From Comamonadaceae bacterium CG_4_9_14_3_um_filter_60_33 (lineage in GTDB: Bacteria > Pseudomonadota > Gammaproteobacteria > Burkholderiales > Burkholderiaceae_C): 36,792 nucleotides of DNA. The stretch spans positions 1 to 36,792 of the forward strand of contig PFUD01000111.1 of the NCBI GenBank assembly GCA_002789915.1. The letters run 5' to 3'. A program made the position numbers and the translations under genes. Numbering within the stretch: position 1 is the first letter of the stretch; every line of letters starts with the position of its first letter. The notes under the pieces were generated by a model. The model was not told the origin of the DNA, searched no databases, and was given only the letters and a program-made list of their open reading frames with translations. Of this stretch, positions 8,468-16,649 are shown piece by piece.

Positions 8468-9133
8468 ATGGCTTACAACCGTTCACAAGCGCAGAAGCTG
8501 TGCAGCGCCACCGAATTGGAACTTTTCATGGCCTCACTGGCCGAGGAGATCATTCAACTGACGCCAGCGCAGTTGCGCAGCAAGGTCACGCGGACCCGAA
8601 CCCTGCGTGATAAAAATGCCGATCTGTTTCGTCGCCAGGTGACAAGCACCCGTGTCGACACGGGCGCCAAGCGTGGCGACACCGGTGCCGCCCAGCGGAC
8701 TGATCAAAAAACCTGCTTGTTTGATGAAACGCTCAAACGCTTTGAGACCCGTCTTGCCAAGCTTGATGCCCAGGTCGCCGCGACGACTGCCAAAACTGCC
8801 AAAGCTACAGGATCAAAAAAGTCATCCACCCAGGCGGCTGTTGCCAGGGCCCCGGCACAACCGGCCCCACCCAAGAAGTCGGCGATGAAAAGGGCCGTGG
8901 CCAATGCGACTGCCGAGGACGCACTGCCTGAGAAATCAGTGACTTACGCCACAGGAAAGCCGATCTTGCCGGAGCGTTCAGCCAAAGCACCAGCTTTTGG
9001 CCCGACCAGCAATGCGCCAGCGGCCAAGCGTGCTACGGAAGTTTCCAAGCTGGTTCAAGTGCGCGGCAAGAACATGGTTGCGCACGCCCGCTCTAGTAAC
9101 GCCAACGCTCAAGCCAAGCGCGACAGCCGCTGA
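8468..9133 (+). CDS. Uncharacterised basic protein with Lys/Ala-rich tail
   Basis: I do not recognise a named family. The 221-residue protein has an ordered, helix-prone N-terminus (residues 1-57, SATELELFMASLAEEIIQL then a basic LRSKVTRTRTLRDKNADLFRRQ). A middle segment looks helical (DETLKRFETRLAKLDAQVAAT). A long low-complexity stretch follows, rich in Ala, Lys and Pro (AKTAKATGSKKSS, APAQPAPPKKSAMKRA), resembling histone H1-like tails of bacteria. The end is basic again (ARSSNANAQAKRDSR). There is no signal peptide or membrane segment, so it is probably cytoplasmic and may bind nucleic acid; that is inference from charge only. A good Shine-Dalgarno (AAAGAAAGGA) precedes the ATG. Neighbours are a cardiolipin synthase and an HPF-like factor in the same direction, separated by gaps of about 100 bases on each side. 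Confidence 0.75.
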   Translation: MAYNRSQAQKLCSATELELFMASLAEEIIQLTPAQLRSKVTRTRTLRDKNADLFRRQVTSTRVDTGAKRGDTGAAQRTDQKTCLFDETLKRFETRLAKLDAQVAATTAKTAKATGSKKSSTQAAVARAPAQPAPPKKSAMKRAVANATAEDALPEKSVTYATGKPILPERSAKAPAFGPTSNAPAAKRATEVSKLVQVRGKNMVAHARSSNANAQAKRDSR

Positions 9134-9164
9134 TTCCTTGTACGGTGTGACGATATGCCTCACA

Positions 9165-9173
9165 TGCTATAAA
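9165..9173 (+). promoter_or_regulatory. Possible extended -10 promoter of the HPF-like gene
   Basis: TGCTATAAA is an extended -10 (TGn plus TATAAA) about 60 bases before the ATG at 9235, in the only AT-rich part of this gap. No good -35 is seen at 16-18 bases upstream (GTGTGA at best), as tolerated by extended -10 promoters. This is a pattern match only. Confidence 0.35.
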
Positions 9174-9234
9174 TAATTCAAGTTTGAGACAGCCAGTTTG
9201 GGGCAAAATGTCCATTCAACCAAGGAAATAAAAG

Positions 9235-9588
9235 ATGCAAATTCAAGTCAATACCGACGACCACGTTCAAGGTGGCGAGTCCCTGGCTCAATGGGTGCGC
9301 GACGAAGCCGGCAACCGCCTGAACCGCTTGAAAGAACACGTCACGCGTCTGGAAGTCTTTCTGACCGATGTGGACGGAGCCAAATCGGGAGTCAACGACA
9401 AGCGCTGTCGTCTGGAAGCTCGCGTGGCCAATCGACAGCCCGTCACGGTCACAGCCGAGGGCGACAAGATGGGGGCAGTTTTGATTGATGCCATGGAAAA
9501 ATTGATCCGCGCGATGGACACCAACCTGGGGCGCGCCAAAGACCGCAACGGGCGCGACACGATTCGTGCCCCACAAGACCAGGATTGA
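9235..9588 (+). CDS. HPF/RaiA family ribosome-associated protein
   Basis: The 117-residue protein looks like the sigma-54 modulation / ribosome-associated family (HPF, RaiA, YfiA), which binds the 30S decoding region and silences ribosomes under stress. It begins with a beta strand (MQIQVNTDDHV) and continues in the beta-alpha-beta-beta-beta-alpha order of the fold: helix AGNRLNRLKEHVTRLEVFLTD, strand KRCRLEARVAN, strand QPVTVTAEGDKM, and a helix GAVLIDAMEKLIRAMDTNLGR. The tail is short and polar with no C-terminal dimerisation domain, so it is of the short type. AAGGA stands 9 bases before the ATG. It differs in context from the canonical hpf that follows rpoN, so it is probably a second paralogue; that is inference since the rest of the genome is not visible. 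Confidence 0.82.
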   Translation: MQIQVNTDDHVQGGESLAQWVRDEAGNRLNRLKEHVTRLEVFLTDVDGAKSGVNDKRCRLEARVANRQPVTVTAEGDKMGAVLIDAMEKLIRAMDTNLGRAKDRNGRDTIRAPQDQD

Positions 9589-9606
9589 CAGCGCGCTGCG
9601 GCTGGT

Positions 9607-10866
9607 TCAAGCCTCTTGTTGCGGTTTTGCTAGTGGGGCAGCGTCAATTACAGCCGCTTGCGCCTGAGCTACATCTGCCCGCAGGCTGTCGCCTGACCAG
9701 CGCAACGCCTTGGCGCTGATCGGCGGCCCCACTGTTTCAAGCACGGCTACTGCCGCCAGAATGACCGAACTCACCACCGCACCATGCTGCTGGAACAACG
9801 TGAGGGTGGTGTTGGCCAGACCAATGGCCAGTCCTGCCATAGGAACCAGCAACAGACCGGTGGTCGCCGCCTGCCGGTTGCTGGCACCCAGCAAGCGCGC
9901 CGTTGCACCCACGCCCAGCCATTTGGCGAGTGATCGGCCAAGCACCAGAACCAAGGCGGCAGGGGCGTATTGAACCATTTCGGCCAGATGCAGGTTGGCT
10001 CCAGCATAGACGAACAGAGCAATAAAAAACAACTCGAACGCCGGGCCGAATTCAAGGTTGGCGATCAGCTCGGTGCGCTCAATGCTGCGCACCACGATGC
10101 CCAGCACCAGCGGTGCAAACAGGGTCGAGAGTTTGAGCGTGATGGCCGCGCCTAGTGTGAACGCCACCGCGCCCACTACCAAAGCCAGATGGTACTGGTG
10201 TGCCTCTTTGGTTTTGCGCGCGGCGATGTGCAGCGCCATGCCCATGGCGCCGCCCAATACGGCTGAGCCCAATAATTGGTAAGTGGGTCCGCCCACGATG
10301 GTGATCAGCGGGGCTTCGGCGTTGCTGTAAAGCAGCGGCAGGAGTGCGCTGAAAATCAGGAAAGCCAGCACGTTGTTGAGCGCCACCAGGCTTTTGGCAC
10401 GCTCTGTGACCGGGCCGCTGGCGCCTAGCTCGTTGGCCACATGGATCAGCACCGCTGGCGAAGACGAAACGGCAATGGCGGCAATCACGGCAGCCACCAG
10501 GTCGTTCACGCCCATGAAGCCTATGCTAAAAAACACCACAACAAAGGTCAGTGTGCTTTCCACCAGCGAGATGACGATCAGATCGCGGTCATGCACCAGC
10601 TTTTTGATGTCCAGTGAGAGGCCAAGACGGTACAAAATCAACCCCAGCGCCACGTCGATGATGATGCGGGATTCGGCCAGCGCCGCGTAGTCCACCAAGC
10701 CCAAAACGTTTGGCCCGGCAATCAGGCCCACCAGCATAAAGCCGGTGATGCTGGGCAGCCACGGCCAAAGGTGCGTCACGTAGCCGCCAAGCGCGCCGCA
10801 AAACAGCAAAAAACCGAAGTAAAACAGCGTGTTTAACGCCAGGGGCCATTCAGGCAGAAAATTCAT
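9607..10866 (-). CDS. Kef-type (CPA2) cation/proton antiporter
   Basis: This is an integral membrane antiporter of the CPA2 / Kef family, which exchanges K+ or Na+ for protons. The 419-residue protein is almost entirely membrane helices (about 12). Family features seen are GFMLVGLIAGPNVLGLVD near the start, ALGLILYRLGLSLD after the third helix, and the AAVIAAIAVSSSPAVLIHV region corresponding to the ion site. There is no C-terminal TrkA-N/RCK domain, so nucleotide or glutathione gating like KefB/C is not expected; the tail after the last helix is a short soluble stretch ending KPQQEA. The open frame continues 80 codons upstream, but those residues have no hydrophobic pattern; the Met before NFLPEWPLALNTLFYF starts the first helix properly. 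It is divergent from marC. Confidence 0.9.
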   Translation of the reverse strand: MNFLPEWPLALNTLFYFGFLLFCGALGGYVTHLWPWLPSITGFMLVGLIAGPNVLGLVDYAALAESRIIIDVALGLILYRLGLSLDIKKLVHDRDLIVISLVESTLTFVVVFFSIGFMGVNDLVAAVIAAIAVSSSPAVLIHVANELGASGPVTERAKSLVALNNVLAFLIFSALLPLLYSNAEAPLITIVGGPTYQLLGSAVLGGAMGMALHIAARKTKEAHQYHLALVVGAVAFTLGAAITLKLSTLFAPLVLGIVVRSIERTELIANLEFGPAFELFFIALFVYAGANLHLAEMVQYAPAALVLVLGRSLAKWLGVGATARLLGASNRQAATTGLLLVPMAGLAIGLANTTLTLFQQHGAVVSSVILAAVAVLETVGPPISAKALRWSGDSLRADVAQAQAAVIDAAPLAKPQQEA

Positions 10867-11117
10867 GGGCAGACCAAAAAAATAGAGAAAAAACTGCTTA
10901 TTCAGCCGTGCGGCGTGCAGTATCGCATCTTGGTGAGGCAGAAAAATGACGCAACACGCGAAGCCAGGCAGGCCTTTGAACAAGCTTATTTTTTGGCCAT
11001 TTCCCCCGTCGGGCACTGTCAGCGCAGAAAATGCCGACTTATTCAAAAAAGGCCAGGCATGCATCGCGTTGTTTTTCCCGTCACTAAATTCCAGGCAAAT
11101 GTGCAAAGGGCGCTGTC

Positions 11118-11810
11118 ATGACCCTGGTCTTGCTGGCTGCACTGGGCAAGAGTTTTCTTTTCGTGCTGGCCGCCATCCTGCCCATTCTCAATCCGGCTGC
11201 CACGGCGCCCATTTTTCTGGGTCTGACCGAAAGTGCTTCCGAGCAGACACGCATTCAGTTGGCTTGGCGTATTGCGCGCAACATGGTTGTGCTCATGGTG
11301 GCCTCGATGCTGGTGGGCTCTTATGTACTTGATTTTTTTGGTATTTCGCTGCCCATCGTTCGGGTGGGCGGTGGCCTGATCGTGGCAGCCACTGCATGGC
11401 AATTGCTCACTGCCACGCAAGAAACCGTCGAGCGCCGAACCGCGTTGGCCGATTCTTTTACTCCAGAGCAGGCGCGCAAGCAGGCCTTTTATCCGCTAAC
11501 TTTCCCCATCAGTTGCGGGCCGGGCTCGATCGCTGCGGCCATCACCGTGGGTGTGGCGCTGAGTGCCGACAAGCTGGCACTCTCGCTGGCGCGGATGGCG
11601 GGTGGTGTGTTGGCCATTATCACGATCGGCGTGATCTTGTATTTTGTATTTCGCTACGCGCAGCGCCTGCTCAAGCCCTTGGGCGAGGCGGGTACGATCA
11701 TCTTTTTGCGTCTCTCGGCGTTTATTTTGCTATGCCTTGGTGTGCAAATCATCTGGGATGGCCTGAGCGAACTGCTCCGGAGCCTGCTGCTATCTGCCGG
11801 CATCAGCTGA
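11118..11810 (+). CDS. MarC-family membrane protein
   Basis: The protein has 230 residues and six predicted membrane helices, matching the MarC/UPF0056 family, whose function remains unsettled despite the old multiple-antibiotic-resistance name. Family signatures seen are ILPILNPAATAPIFLGLT in the first helix region, ISLPIVRVGGGLIVAATAWQLL in two adjoining parts, and the second-half repeat FPISCGPGSIAAAITVG. The two halves each have an N/G-P motif (LNP and GPGS), as usual for the family. AAAGGG lies about 7 bases before the ATG. The stop is 13 bases before mgtE, so the two are likely cotranscribed. The 251-base gap to the divergent antiporter should hold both promoters, though none stands out. 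Confidence 0.9.
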   Translation: MTLVLLAALGKSFLFVLAAILPILNPAATAPIFLGLTESASEQTRIQLAWRIARNMVVLMVASMLVGSYVLDFFGISLPIVRVGGGLIVAATAWQLLTATQETVERRTALADSFTPEQARKQAFYPLTFPISCGPGSIAAAITVGVALSADKLALSLARMAGGVLAIITIGVILYFVFRYAQRLLKPLGEAGTIIFLRLSAFILLCLGVQIIWDGLSELLRSLLLSAGIS

Positions 11811-11823
11811 GCTTGCACCTGCC

Positions 11824-13500
11824 ATGAGCCCGCTCGCCCCTGAATCGTCCCCAGTCAGCGATCAGCACGTCCACAGCGAGAGTGAACTGGTCATTGATGC
11901 GCTGGCTTTGGGTAAAAATAAACGGGTGCGCAAGCTGCTCGGGCGCATGCATCCCGCCAAGATTGCCGCCCTGCTGGAAATGTTGGCGCCAGAGCAGCGC
12001 CTGGCCCTGTGGCAGCAGGTGGATGCTGCCCTTGAGGTTCGCATCAAGTCGCACCTGAACCTTGATTTAAGCGCTCAGCTTGACGCTGGGGCAGCGGGTG
12101 ACGATGTAGGTGACGAGGCCGGTGCAGATTCAGATGGTTTGCTTGCGGGCGCAGGCGCTGACCCGCACAAGATCGATCACCTGACCCTGGTTCGCCAGGC
12201 GCTGGCACAGAGCAAGCTCAAGCGGCTGGCCAAAATTCTGCAACGCATGCACCCGGCAAAGGTGGCCGGCATGCTCGAAGGCTTGCCGCCGCCAGAGCGC
12301 ACCCGGGTCTGGAGCATGGTGGAGGCCGAGCGCGCTGGCAAAGTGCTCACCTTTCTGCACGACGAAATCCGCACGGCGCTGGCTGGCGAACTCGATCCTG
12401 ACGATTTGCTGGCGTCGGTGCAGACGCTGGAGCTCGATGACCTGGTGGACCTGATTCAGACCCTGCCGCCCGCCCTGGGCAGCCAGCTGATACAGGCTGC
12501 CAGCGGCGGGCGGCGCCAGCAGTTGGAGTCCATGTTGTCGTACCCGCAAGACAGCGCTGGTGGCCTGATGAACATGGACACCATCGAGGTCCGTGCCGAC
12601 GTCAAGGTCAGCACCGTGCTGCGCTACCTGCGTTTGCGCGAGATGCTGCCGTCGCACACCGACATGCTGATGGTGGTTGACCGCAAAGGCCACTACCAGG
12701 GCGTGCTGCGCCTGAGCGCACTGGTGACCTCGGAGCTGACTGCGCGAGTGGCTGATGTGATGCAGGCCGATGTCGAAGGCATTGCGGTGGACACCGAAGA
12801 CACTGCAGTCGCCCGCTTGTTTCAGGACCTGGACTTGCTGTCGGCGCCAGTGGTTGATGCGCAGGGCCTGCTGCTCGGCCGCATCACGGTCGATGACGTG
12901 GTTGACCTGATCCGTGACGAATCCGACCGCACCATGATGCAAATGGCGGGTCTTGACGACGAGGCCGACATGTTTGCCCCTGTGCTGGTGAGTTCGCGCC
13001 GGCGCGCAGTTTGGCTGGGAATCAACCTGGTGACGGCTTTCCTGGCGGCCTGGGTGATCAGCAAATTTCAGGCCACGCTCACGCAACTGGTGGCGCTGGC
13101 CGTGCTGATGCCGATCGTGGCGAGCATGGGTGGCATTGCCGGCAGCCAGACGCTGACCCTGGTGATTCGCGGGTTGGCGCTGGGGCAGATACAACAGGGC
13201 AACCTGCGCGTGCTGCTGAACCGCGAGGTGGGCATTTCCGTTTTGAACGGCGTGCTCTGGGCGGTGGTGATTGCGTTGCTGGCAGTGGGCTGGTTCGGCG
13301 ACTGGGGCATCGCCGGCGTGCTGGGCCTGGCCATTTTGATCAACCTGCTGTGCGCGGCGCTGGCCGGTTTGGCCATTCCGTTGGTACTGCGCCGCATGGG
13401 CATTGACCCCGCGCTGGCCGGCGGCGTGATTTTGACCACGGTCACCGATGTGATCGGATTTTTTGCTTTTCTCGGGCTGGCGACCGTGTGGCTGTTGTAG
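11824..13500 (+). CDS. mgtE: MgtE-family magnesium transporter with duplicated N-domain segment
   Basis: MgtE is a Mg2+-gated channel for Mg2+ uptake. This one has 558 residues against about 450 in typical MgtE. The extra length comes from a duplication: residues about 21-87 and about 119-190 are similar (RMHPAKIAALLEMLAPEQR versus RMHPAKVAGMLEGLPPPER), separated by an acidic, Gly-rich linker (about 88-115). Then come the rest of the N domain (ELDDLVDLIQTLPP and SYPQDSAGGLMNMDT), two CBS motifs (about 265-370) and five membrane helices (from about 395). The pore signature LMPIVASMGGIAGSQTL is intact, as are the conserved acidic segments. An extended cytosolic sensor may change Mg2+ gating, which is inference. 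It is likely cotranscribed with marC and convergent with rpoH. Confidence 0.93.
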   Translation: MSPLAPESSPVSDQHVHSESELVIDALALGKNKRVRKLLGRMHPAKIAALLEMLAPEQRLALWQQVDAALEVRIKSHLNLDLSAQLDAGAAGDDVGDEAGADSDGLLAGAGADPHKIDHLTLVRQALAQSKLKRLAKILQRMHPAKVAGMLEGLPPPERTRVWSMVEAERAGKVLTFLHDEIRTALAGELDPDDLLASVQTLELDDLVDLIQTLPPALGSQLIQAASGGRRQQLESMLSYPQDSAGGLMNMDTIEVRADVKVSTVLRYLRLREMLPSHTDMLMVVDRKGHYQGVLRLSALVTSELTARVADVMQADVEGIAVDTEDTAVARLFQDLDLLSAPVVDAQGLLLGRITVDDVVDLIRDESDRTMMQMAGLDDEADMFAPVLVSSRRRAVWLGINLVTAFLAAWVISKFQATLTQLVALAVLMPIVASMGGIAGSQTLTLVIRGLALGQIQQGNLRVLLNREVGISVLNGVLWAVVIALLAVGWFGDWGIAGVLGLAILINLLCAALAGLAIPLVLRRMGIDPALAGGVILTTVTDVIGFFAFLGLATVWLL

Positions 13501-13521
13501 ACCCCGTGTCTGGCCAGCCGT

Positions 13522-14463
13522 TCAGGCAAATTCAACCAGCGCTTTTTTCATCTTTTTCATGGCCGCCACTTCAATCTGGCGAATGCGCTCGGCGCTGACG
13601 CCATACACCGCGGCTAGGTCGTGCAGCGTCATGCCGCCCGAGTTGTCGTCGTTCACTTTGAGCCAGCGCTCTTCCACAATGTGGCGGCTGCGCTCGTCGA
13701 GCGTGTCAAGCGCCTGGGCAATGCCGTCGCTGGCCAACACGTCGCGGTGCTGCGCCTCCAGCATGGCGGTGGGTTCGTGCGCGGCATCGGTCAGGTAGGC
13801 AATCGGGCCGAAAGCGTCTTCGCCATCGTTGGAAGGACTGGGGTCGAGCAGCACGTCACCACCGGCCAGGCGCGCTTCCATTTCGATCACTTCTTCGCGC
13901 TTGACGTGCAGTTCGGCCGCCATGGCGTCGATCTGTCCCGGGTTTAGCGTGGTGCGGTGCGTGTCGAGGTCGGCGGCAGCATCGTCACTGTGGTACCGCT
14001 GTTTGATGGAGCGCAGGTTGAAAAACAGCTTGCGCTGCGCTTTGGTGGTGGCGACCTTGACCATGCGCCAGTTTTTCAGGATGTATTCGTGAATTTCTGC
14101 CTTGATCCAATGCATCGCGTAGCTCACCAGGCGTACGCCCTGGTCCGGATCAAAGCGCTTGACGGCTTTCATCAGGCCCACATTGCCCTCCTGAATCAGG
14201 TCGCCATGCGGCAGGCCATAGCCCAGGTATTGGCGCGCAATCGACACCACCAAGCGCAGGTGCGACAGCACCAGCCGTCCGGCGGCTTCCACGTCGTTGT
14301 CCCGACGCAGTTTGCGTGCGTAAGATTGCTCTTCTTCCAGGGTCAGCATGGGCATGCGGTTGACCGCCGAGATATAGGCGTCCAAATGGCCCAATGCGGG
14401 CACCACCGACCAGGGGTTGGTCAAGGCCAGGGGGTTGCCAGAAACGCCAGTGTATGTAGACAT
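13522..14463 (-). CDS. rpoH: RNA polymerase sigma-32 factor
   Basis: This is the heat-shock sigma factor that directs RNA polymerase to chaperone and protease promoters. The protein has 313 residues. Region 2 is seen as LRLVVSIARQYLGYGLPHGD, LIQEGNVGLMKAVKRFDP and FVSYAMHWI-like VSYAMHWIKAEIHEYIL. The RpoH box (QRKLFFNLR, preceded by TTKA) is intact, which separates it from RpoD and RpoS. Region 4 ends with LHDLAAVYGVSAERIRQIE, the helix-turn-helix for the -35 element. AAGGAG is 8 bases before the ATG. The promoter region carries a CIRCE operator (separate entry), so transcription should be repressed by HrcA. The gene is convergent with mgtE with a 21-base gap. Confidence 0.97.
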   Translation of the reverse strand: MSTYTGVSGNPLALTNPWSVVPALGHLDAYISAVNRMPMLTLEEEQSYARKLRRDNDVEAAGRLVLSHLRLVVSIARQYLGYGLPHGDLIQEGNVGLMKAVKRFDPDQGVRLVSYAMHWIKAEIHEYILKNWRMVKVATTKAQRKLFFNLRSIKQRYHSDDAAADLDTHRTTLNPGQIDAMAAELHVKREEVIEMEARLAGGDVLLDPSPSNDGEDAFGPIAYLTDAAHEPTAMLEAQHRDVLASDGIAQALDTLDERSRHIVEERWLKVNDDNSGGMTLHDLAAVYGVSAERIRQIEVAAMKKMKKALVEFA

Positions 14464-14492
14464 GCCAGAACTCCTTGTTGCTCAATATCGTT

Positions 14493-14522
14493 ATGTTAGC
14501 ACTCTAAGGGATTGAGTGCCAA
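14493..14522 (-). promoter_or_regulatory. rpoH: Predicted vegetative promoter of rpoH overlapped by CIRCE
   Basis: On the minus strand a -35 TTGGCA (14522-14517) and a -10 TAACAT (14498-14493) are 18 bases apart. Both lie on or touching the CIRCE arms, so HrcA binding would block RNA polymerase. The hexamers match 4 to 5 of 6 consensus bases. Start site not proven. Confidence 0.55.
14496..14522. promoter_or_regulatory. CIRCE element (HrcA operator) upstream of rpoH
   Basis: On the + strand TTAGCACTC (14496-14504), a 9-base spacer TAAGGGATT and GAGTGCCAA (14514-14522). The consensus CIRCE is TTAGCACTC-N9-GAGTGCTAA; only one base of the 18 arm bases differs. HrcA, the heat-sensitive repressor, binds this inverted repeat in front of groESL and related genes. 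Its place 33 bases before the rpoH ATG, on top of the predicted promoter, predicts HrcA repression of rpoH. Confidence 0.92.
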
Positions 14523-14725
14523 TCAAAAAGTTCCCTCGCGCATTGACGCTGAAGCAGCGCCCGCTGTGCGTCCGCCATAATCCAAGCTTGTGATTTTCCA
14601 CTGAATGTGCAGCGTTGATCGCCACGGTTCGCCATGTGTTATCAAGTGTCGGTGCCTACGGCCGAAAATAGCACCTTGGGCATGCCGCTGGGCTTGCCTT
14701 TCAACTTGCAACAGGTTCGGATTTA

Positions 14726-15538
14726 ATGTGCCAACTTCTGGGAATGAACAGCCACTTGCCGGCCAGCCTGACGCTGAGTTTTACCGGATTTTCGCAGCGC
14801 GGCGGCTGCACCGATCACCATGGTGACGGCTGGGGCATCGCTTTTTTCGAGAGCGACTGCGCCACCACCGGCAAGGGTATCCGCCACTTTGTCGATAAAT
14901 CAAGTGCGGCCACCTCGGCCATTGCGCACATGCTCAAAAGCTACCCCATCAAGAGCCACAACGTGATCGCGCATGTGCGCAAGGCAACCGTGGGCGGGGT
15001 GGCGCTCGAAAACTGCCACCCGTTCGTGCGTGAACTGTGGGGCCGCAACTGGGTTTTTGCACACAATGGCGACCTGAAAAATTACGCCCCTAAACTGCAC
15101 GGCAGCTTTCACCCGGTGGGTGACACCGACAGTGAGCGGGCCTTTTGCTGGCTCATGCAGGAACTCGCCAAATCTCACGCCGATGTGCCATCGGTGGCTG
15201 AATTGAGTTGTACCCTGCGCGAGCTGGTGCCGCAAATTGCCCGGCATGGCACGTTCAACTTTTTGCTCAGCAACGGTCAGGCGCTGTGGGCGCACGCCAC
15301 CACGCGGCTGCATTACGTGCTGCGCGAGCATCCGTTTCACCAAGTGCATCTGAAGGACCAGGATGTCAGCGTCAACCTGGCTGAACTCAACAGCCCGCAA
15401 GACCGCCAGGTGATCGTGGTGACCGAGCCGCTGACCACTGACGAAAGCTGGGTCGCCATGCCGGCCGGTGAGCTCCATGTGTTTGTCGATGGCATACCAG
15501 CCGACTGCAGTGCAACGGGCTTGGCGCTGGCAGCGTGA
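14726..15538 (+). CDS. Class II glutamine amidotransferase (YafJ-like)
   Basis: The 270-residue protein is a stand-alone class II (Ntn-type) glutamine amidotransferase domain, GATase_4 / YafJ-like. Cys2 right after the initiator Met (MCQLLGMNSHLPASL) is the catalytic nucleophile exposed when Met is removed. Other family motifs are SQRGGCTDHHGDGWGIAFF, HVRKATVGGVALENCHPF, and FAHNGDLKNY with the substrate-binding Asn-Gly-Asp. Amidotransferase domains like this normally release ammonia from glutamine, but no synthase domain is fused here, and the physiological acceptor is unknown to me. The start is fixed by the Cys2 requirement. The stop overlaps the GTG start of the next gene (GTGA), so the two are translationally coupled. 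Confidence 0.9.
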   Translation: MCQLLGMNSHLPASLTLSFTGFSQRGGCTDHHGDGWGIAFFESDCATTGKGIRHFVDKSSAATSAIAHMLKSYPIKSHNVIAHVRKATVGGVALENCHPFVRELWGRNWVFAHNGDLKNYAPKLHGSFHPVGDTDSERAFCWLMQELAKSHADVPSVAELSCTLRELVPQIARHGTFNFLLSNGQALWAHATTRLHYVLREHPFHQVHLKDQDVSVNLAELNSPQDRQVIVVTEPLTTDESWVAMPAGELHVFVDGIPADCSATGLALAA

Positions 15539-16509
15539 CTGGCGTGCTACAAATCTTTGTCATTACCTTTCCCTTTTTCGCGCTGGTGCTGTGTGGCTAT
15601 CTGGCTGCGCGCCGGCGCATGCTGCCGCTTGAGGCAATACCAGGGTTGAACGGCTTCGTGCTGTTCTTCGCTTTGCCGTGCATGCTATACCGCTTTGGCG
15701 CCAGCACGCCGATTGAGCAATTGCTTGACGTCGGCGTGTTGACTACCTGGCTGCTGTGCGCGCTGATCACGGTCGGCTTCACCATTACGGTCAGCATGAA
15801 TGCACGCATCGGCTGGAACGACGCCGCGTTTGGCGCGCTGGTGGCGGCGTTTCCCAATTCAGGCTTCATGGGGGTGCCGCTGCTGGTGGCCATCATGGGC
15901 GCAGCATCAGCCGGGCCGGTGATTTTGACCATGGTGATTGACATGATTGTCACCACGTCACTGTGCATTGCGCTGTCGCGCCTGGACGGCGCCGACGAGC
16001 ACGGTGCCGCCAAGGCCTTCAAAAAAGCCCTCAAGGGCGTGCTGGCCAACCCGATGCCGTGGGCCATTTTGTTGGGTGCGCTGGTGTCAGTACTCGGCTG
16101 GCAGCCCCCCAAACCGGTGGCGCAGACCATTGGCCTGCTGGCCGACGCGGCCTCGCCGGTGGCGCTGTTTACCATTGGCGCGGTGCTGGCGCGCGCCCAA
16201 ATGATGTCCAAAGCGGGCCATGCTGCGGTGCCCGTGCTGGGTGACTATTTGCCGGTAGCGCTGTTCAAGCTGTTTTTGCATCCGCTGTTGGTGTTGCTGG
16301 TGGGCGCCGGGCTGATCAGCCTGGGGCTGCCGTTGTCAAGCTTTGTTTTGACGGTGATGGTGCTCACGGCAGCGTTGCCGAGCGCCAGCAATGTGTCGCT
16401 GCTGGCCGAGCGCTTTGGCGCCGACAACGGGCGCATTGCGCGCATCATTCTGGTATCGACGGCTGCTGCTTTTGTGACCTTTTCGCTGGCCGTTGCCCTG
16501 ATGGTCTAG
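15535..16509 (+). CDS. AEC-family (auxin efflux carrier-like) permease
   Basis: The 324-residue protein has about ten membrane helices with the two inverted five-helix halves of the AEC family, which includes malonate (MdcF) and malate carriers. Seen are LVLCGYLAARRRMLP in the first helix end, GLNGFVLFFALPCMLYRFG in the second, AAFPNSGFMGVPLLVAIMG with the crossover NxGFMGxP motif, and a second-half counterpart LTAALPSASNVSLLAERFG. The substrate cannot be read from sequence; a small carboxylate is the usual family guess. The GTG start overlaps the amidotransferase stop. The two genes are probably one transcript, but I see no functional link beyond that. Confidence 0.9.
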   Translation: MTGVLQIFVITFPFFALVLCGYLAARRRMLPLEAIPGLNGFVLFFALPCMLYRFGASTPIEQLLDVGVLTTWLLCALITVGFTITVSMNARIGWNDAAFGALVAAFPNSGFMGVPLLVAIMGAASAGPVILTMVIDMIVTTSLCIALSRLDGADEHGAAKAFKKALKGVLANPMPWAILLGALVSVLGWQPPKPVAQTIGLLADAASPVALFTIGAVLARAQMMSKAGHAAVPVLGDYLPVALFKLFLHPLLVLLVGAGLISLGLPLSSFVLTVMVLTAALPSASNVSLLAERFGADNGRIARIILVSTAAAFVTFSLAVALMV

Positions 16510-16548
16510 TGGTGTTGCGATGACGCCAGTCCCTGCTTTCTTCGCCTT

Positions 16549-16562
16549 TTGATCTAAATCAA
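16549..16562. promoter_or_regulatory. FNR-type box upstream of the RquA-like gene
   Basis: TTGATCTAAATCAA is a perfect match to the FNR/Anr consensus TTGAT-N4-ATCAA. Its centre is at 16555.5, 94 bases before the ATG at 16650. With the -10 hexamer TGTAAT at 16585-16590 a start near 16597 would put the box at -41.5, the class II activator position. This predicts anaerobic activation. Confidence 0.85.
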
Positions 16563-16584
16563 CACAGGGTTTTCCCCATGGGCG

Positions 16585-16590
16585 TGTAAT
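16585..16590 (+). promoter_or_regulatory. -10 hexamer of the FNR-dependent promoter
   Basis: TGTAAT matches five of six bases of TATAAT. It lies 22 bases after the FNR box end, the distance seen in class II FNR promoters, where the activator replaces the -35 element. No good -35 hexamer is present otherwise, in line with activator dependence. Confidence 0.6.
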
Positions 16591-16649
16591 CGGCCCTGGA
16601 ATTCTTCTCTCCTTCTGATTGTTTCTCCCCCGTTATTTGAAAGAACGCA

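Noticed and set aside
10867-11106. 80-residue N-terminal extension of the antiporter frame
   Set aside because: No membrane pattern; the family-like first helix begins at the Met at 10866.
12130-13194. 354-aa minus-strand frame opposite mgtE
   Set aside because: His/Gln/Arg-rich shadow of the real coding strand with no domain.
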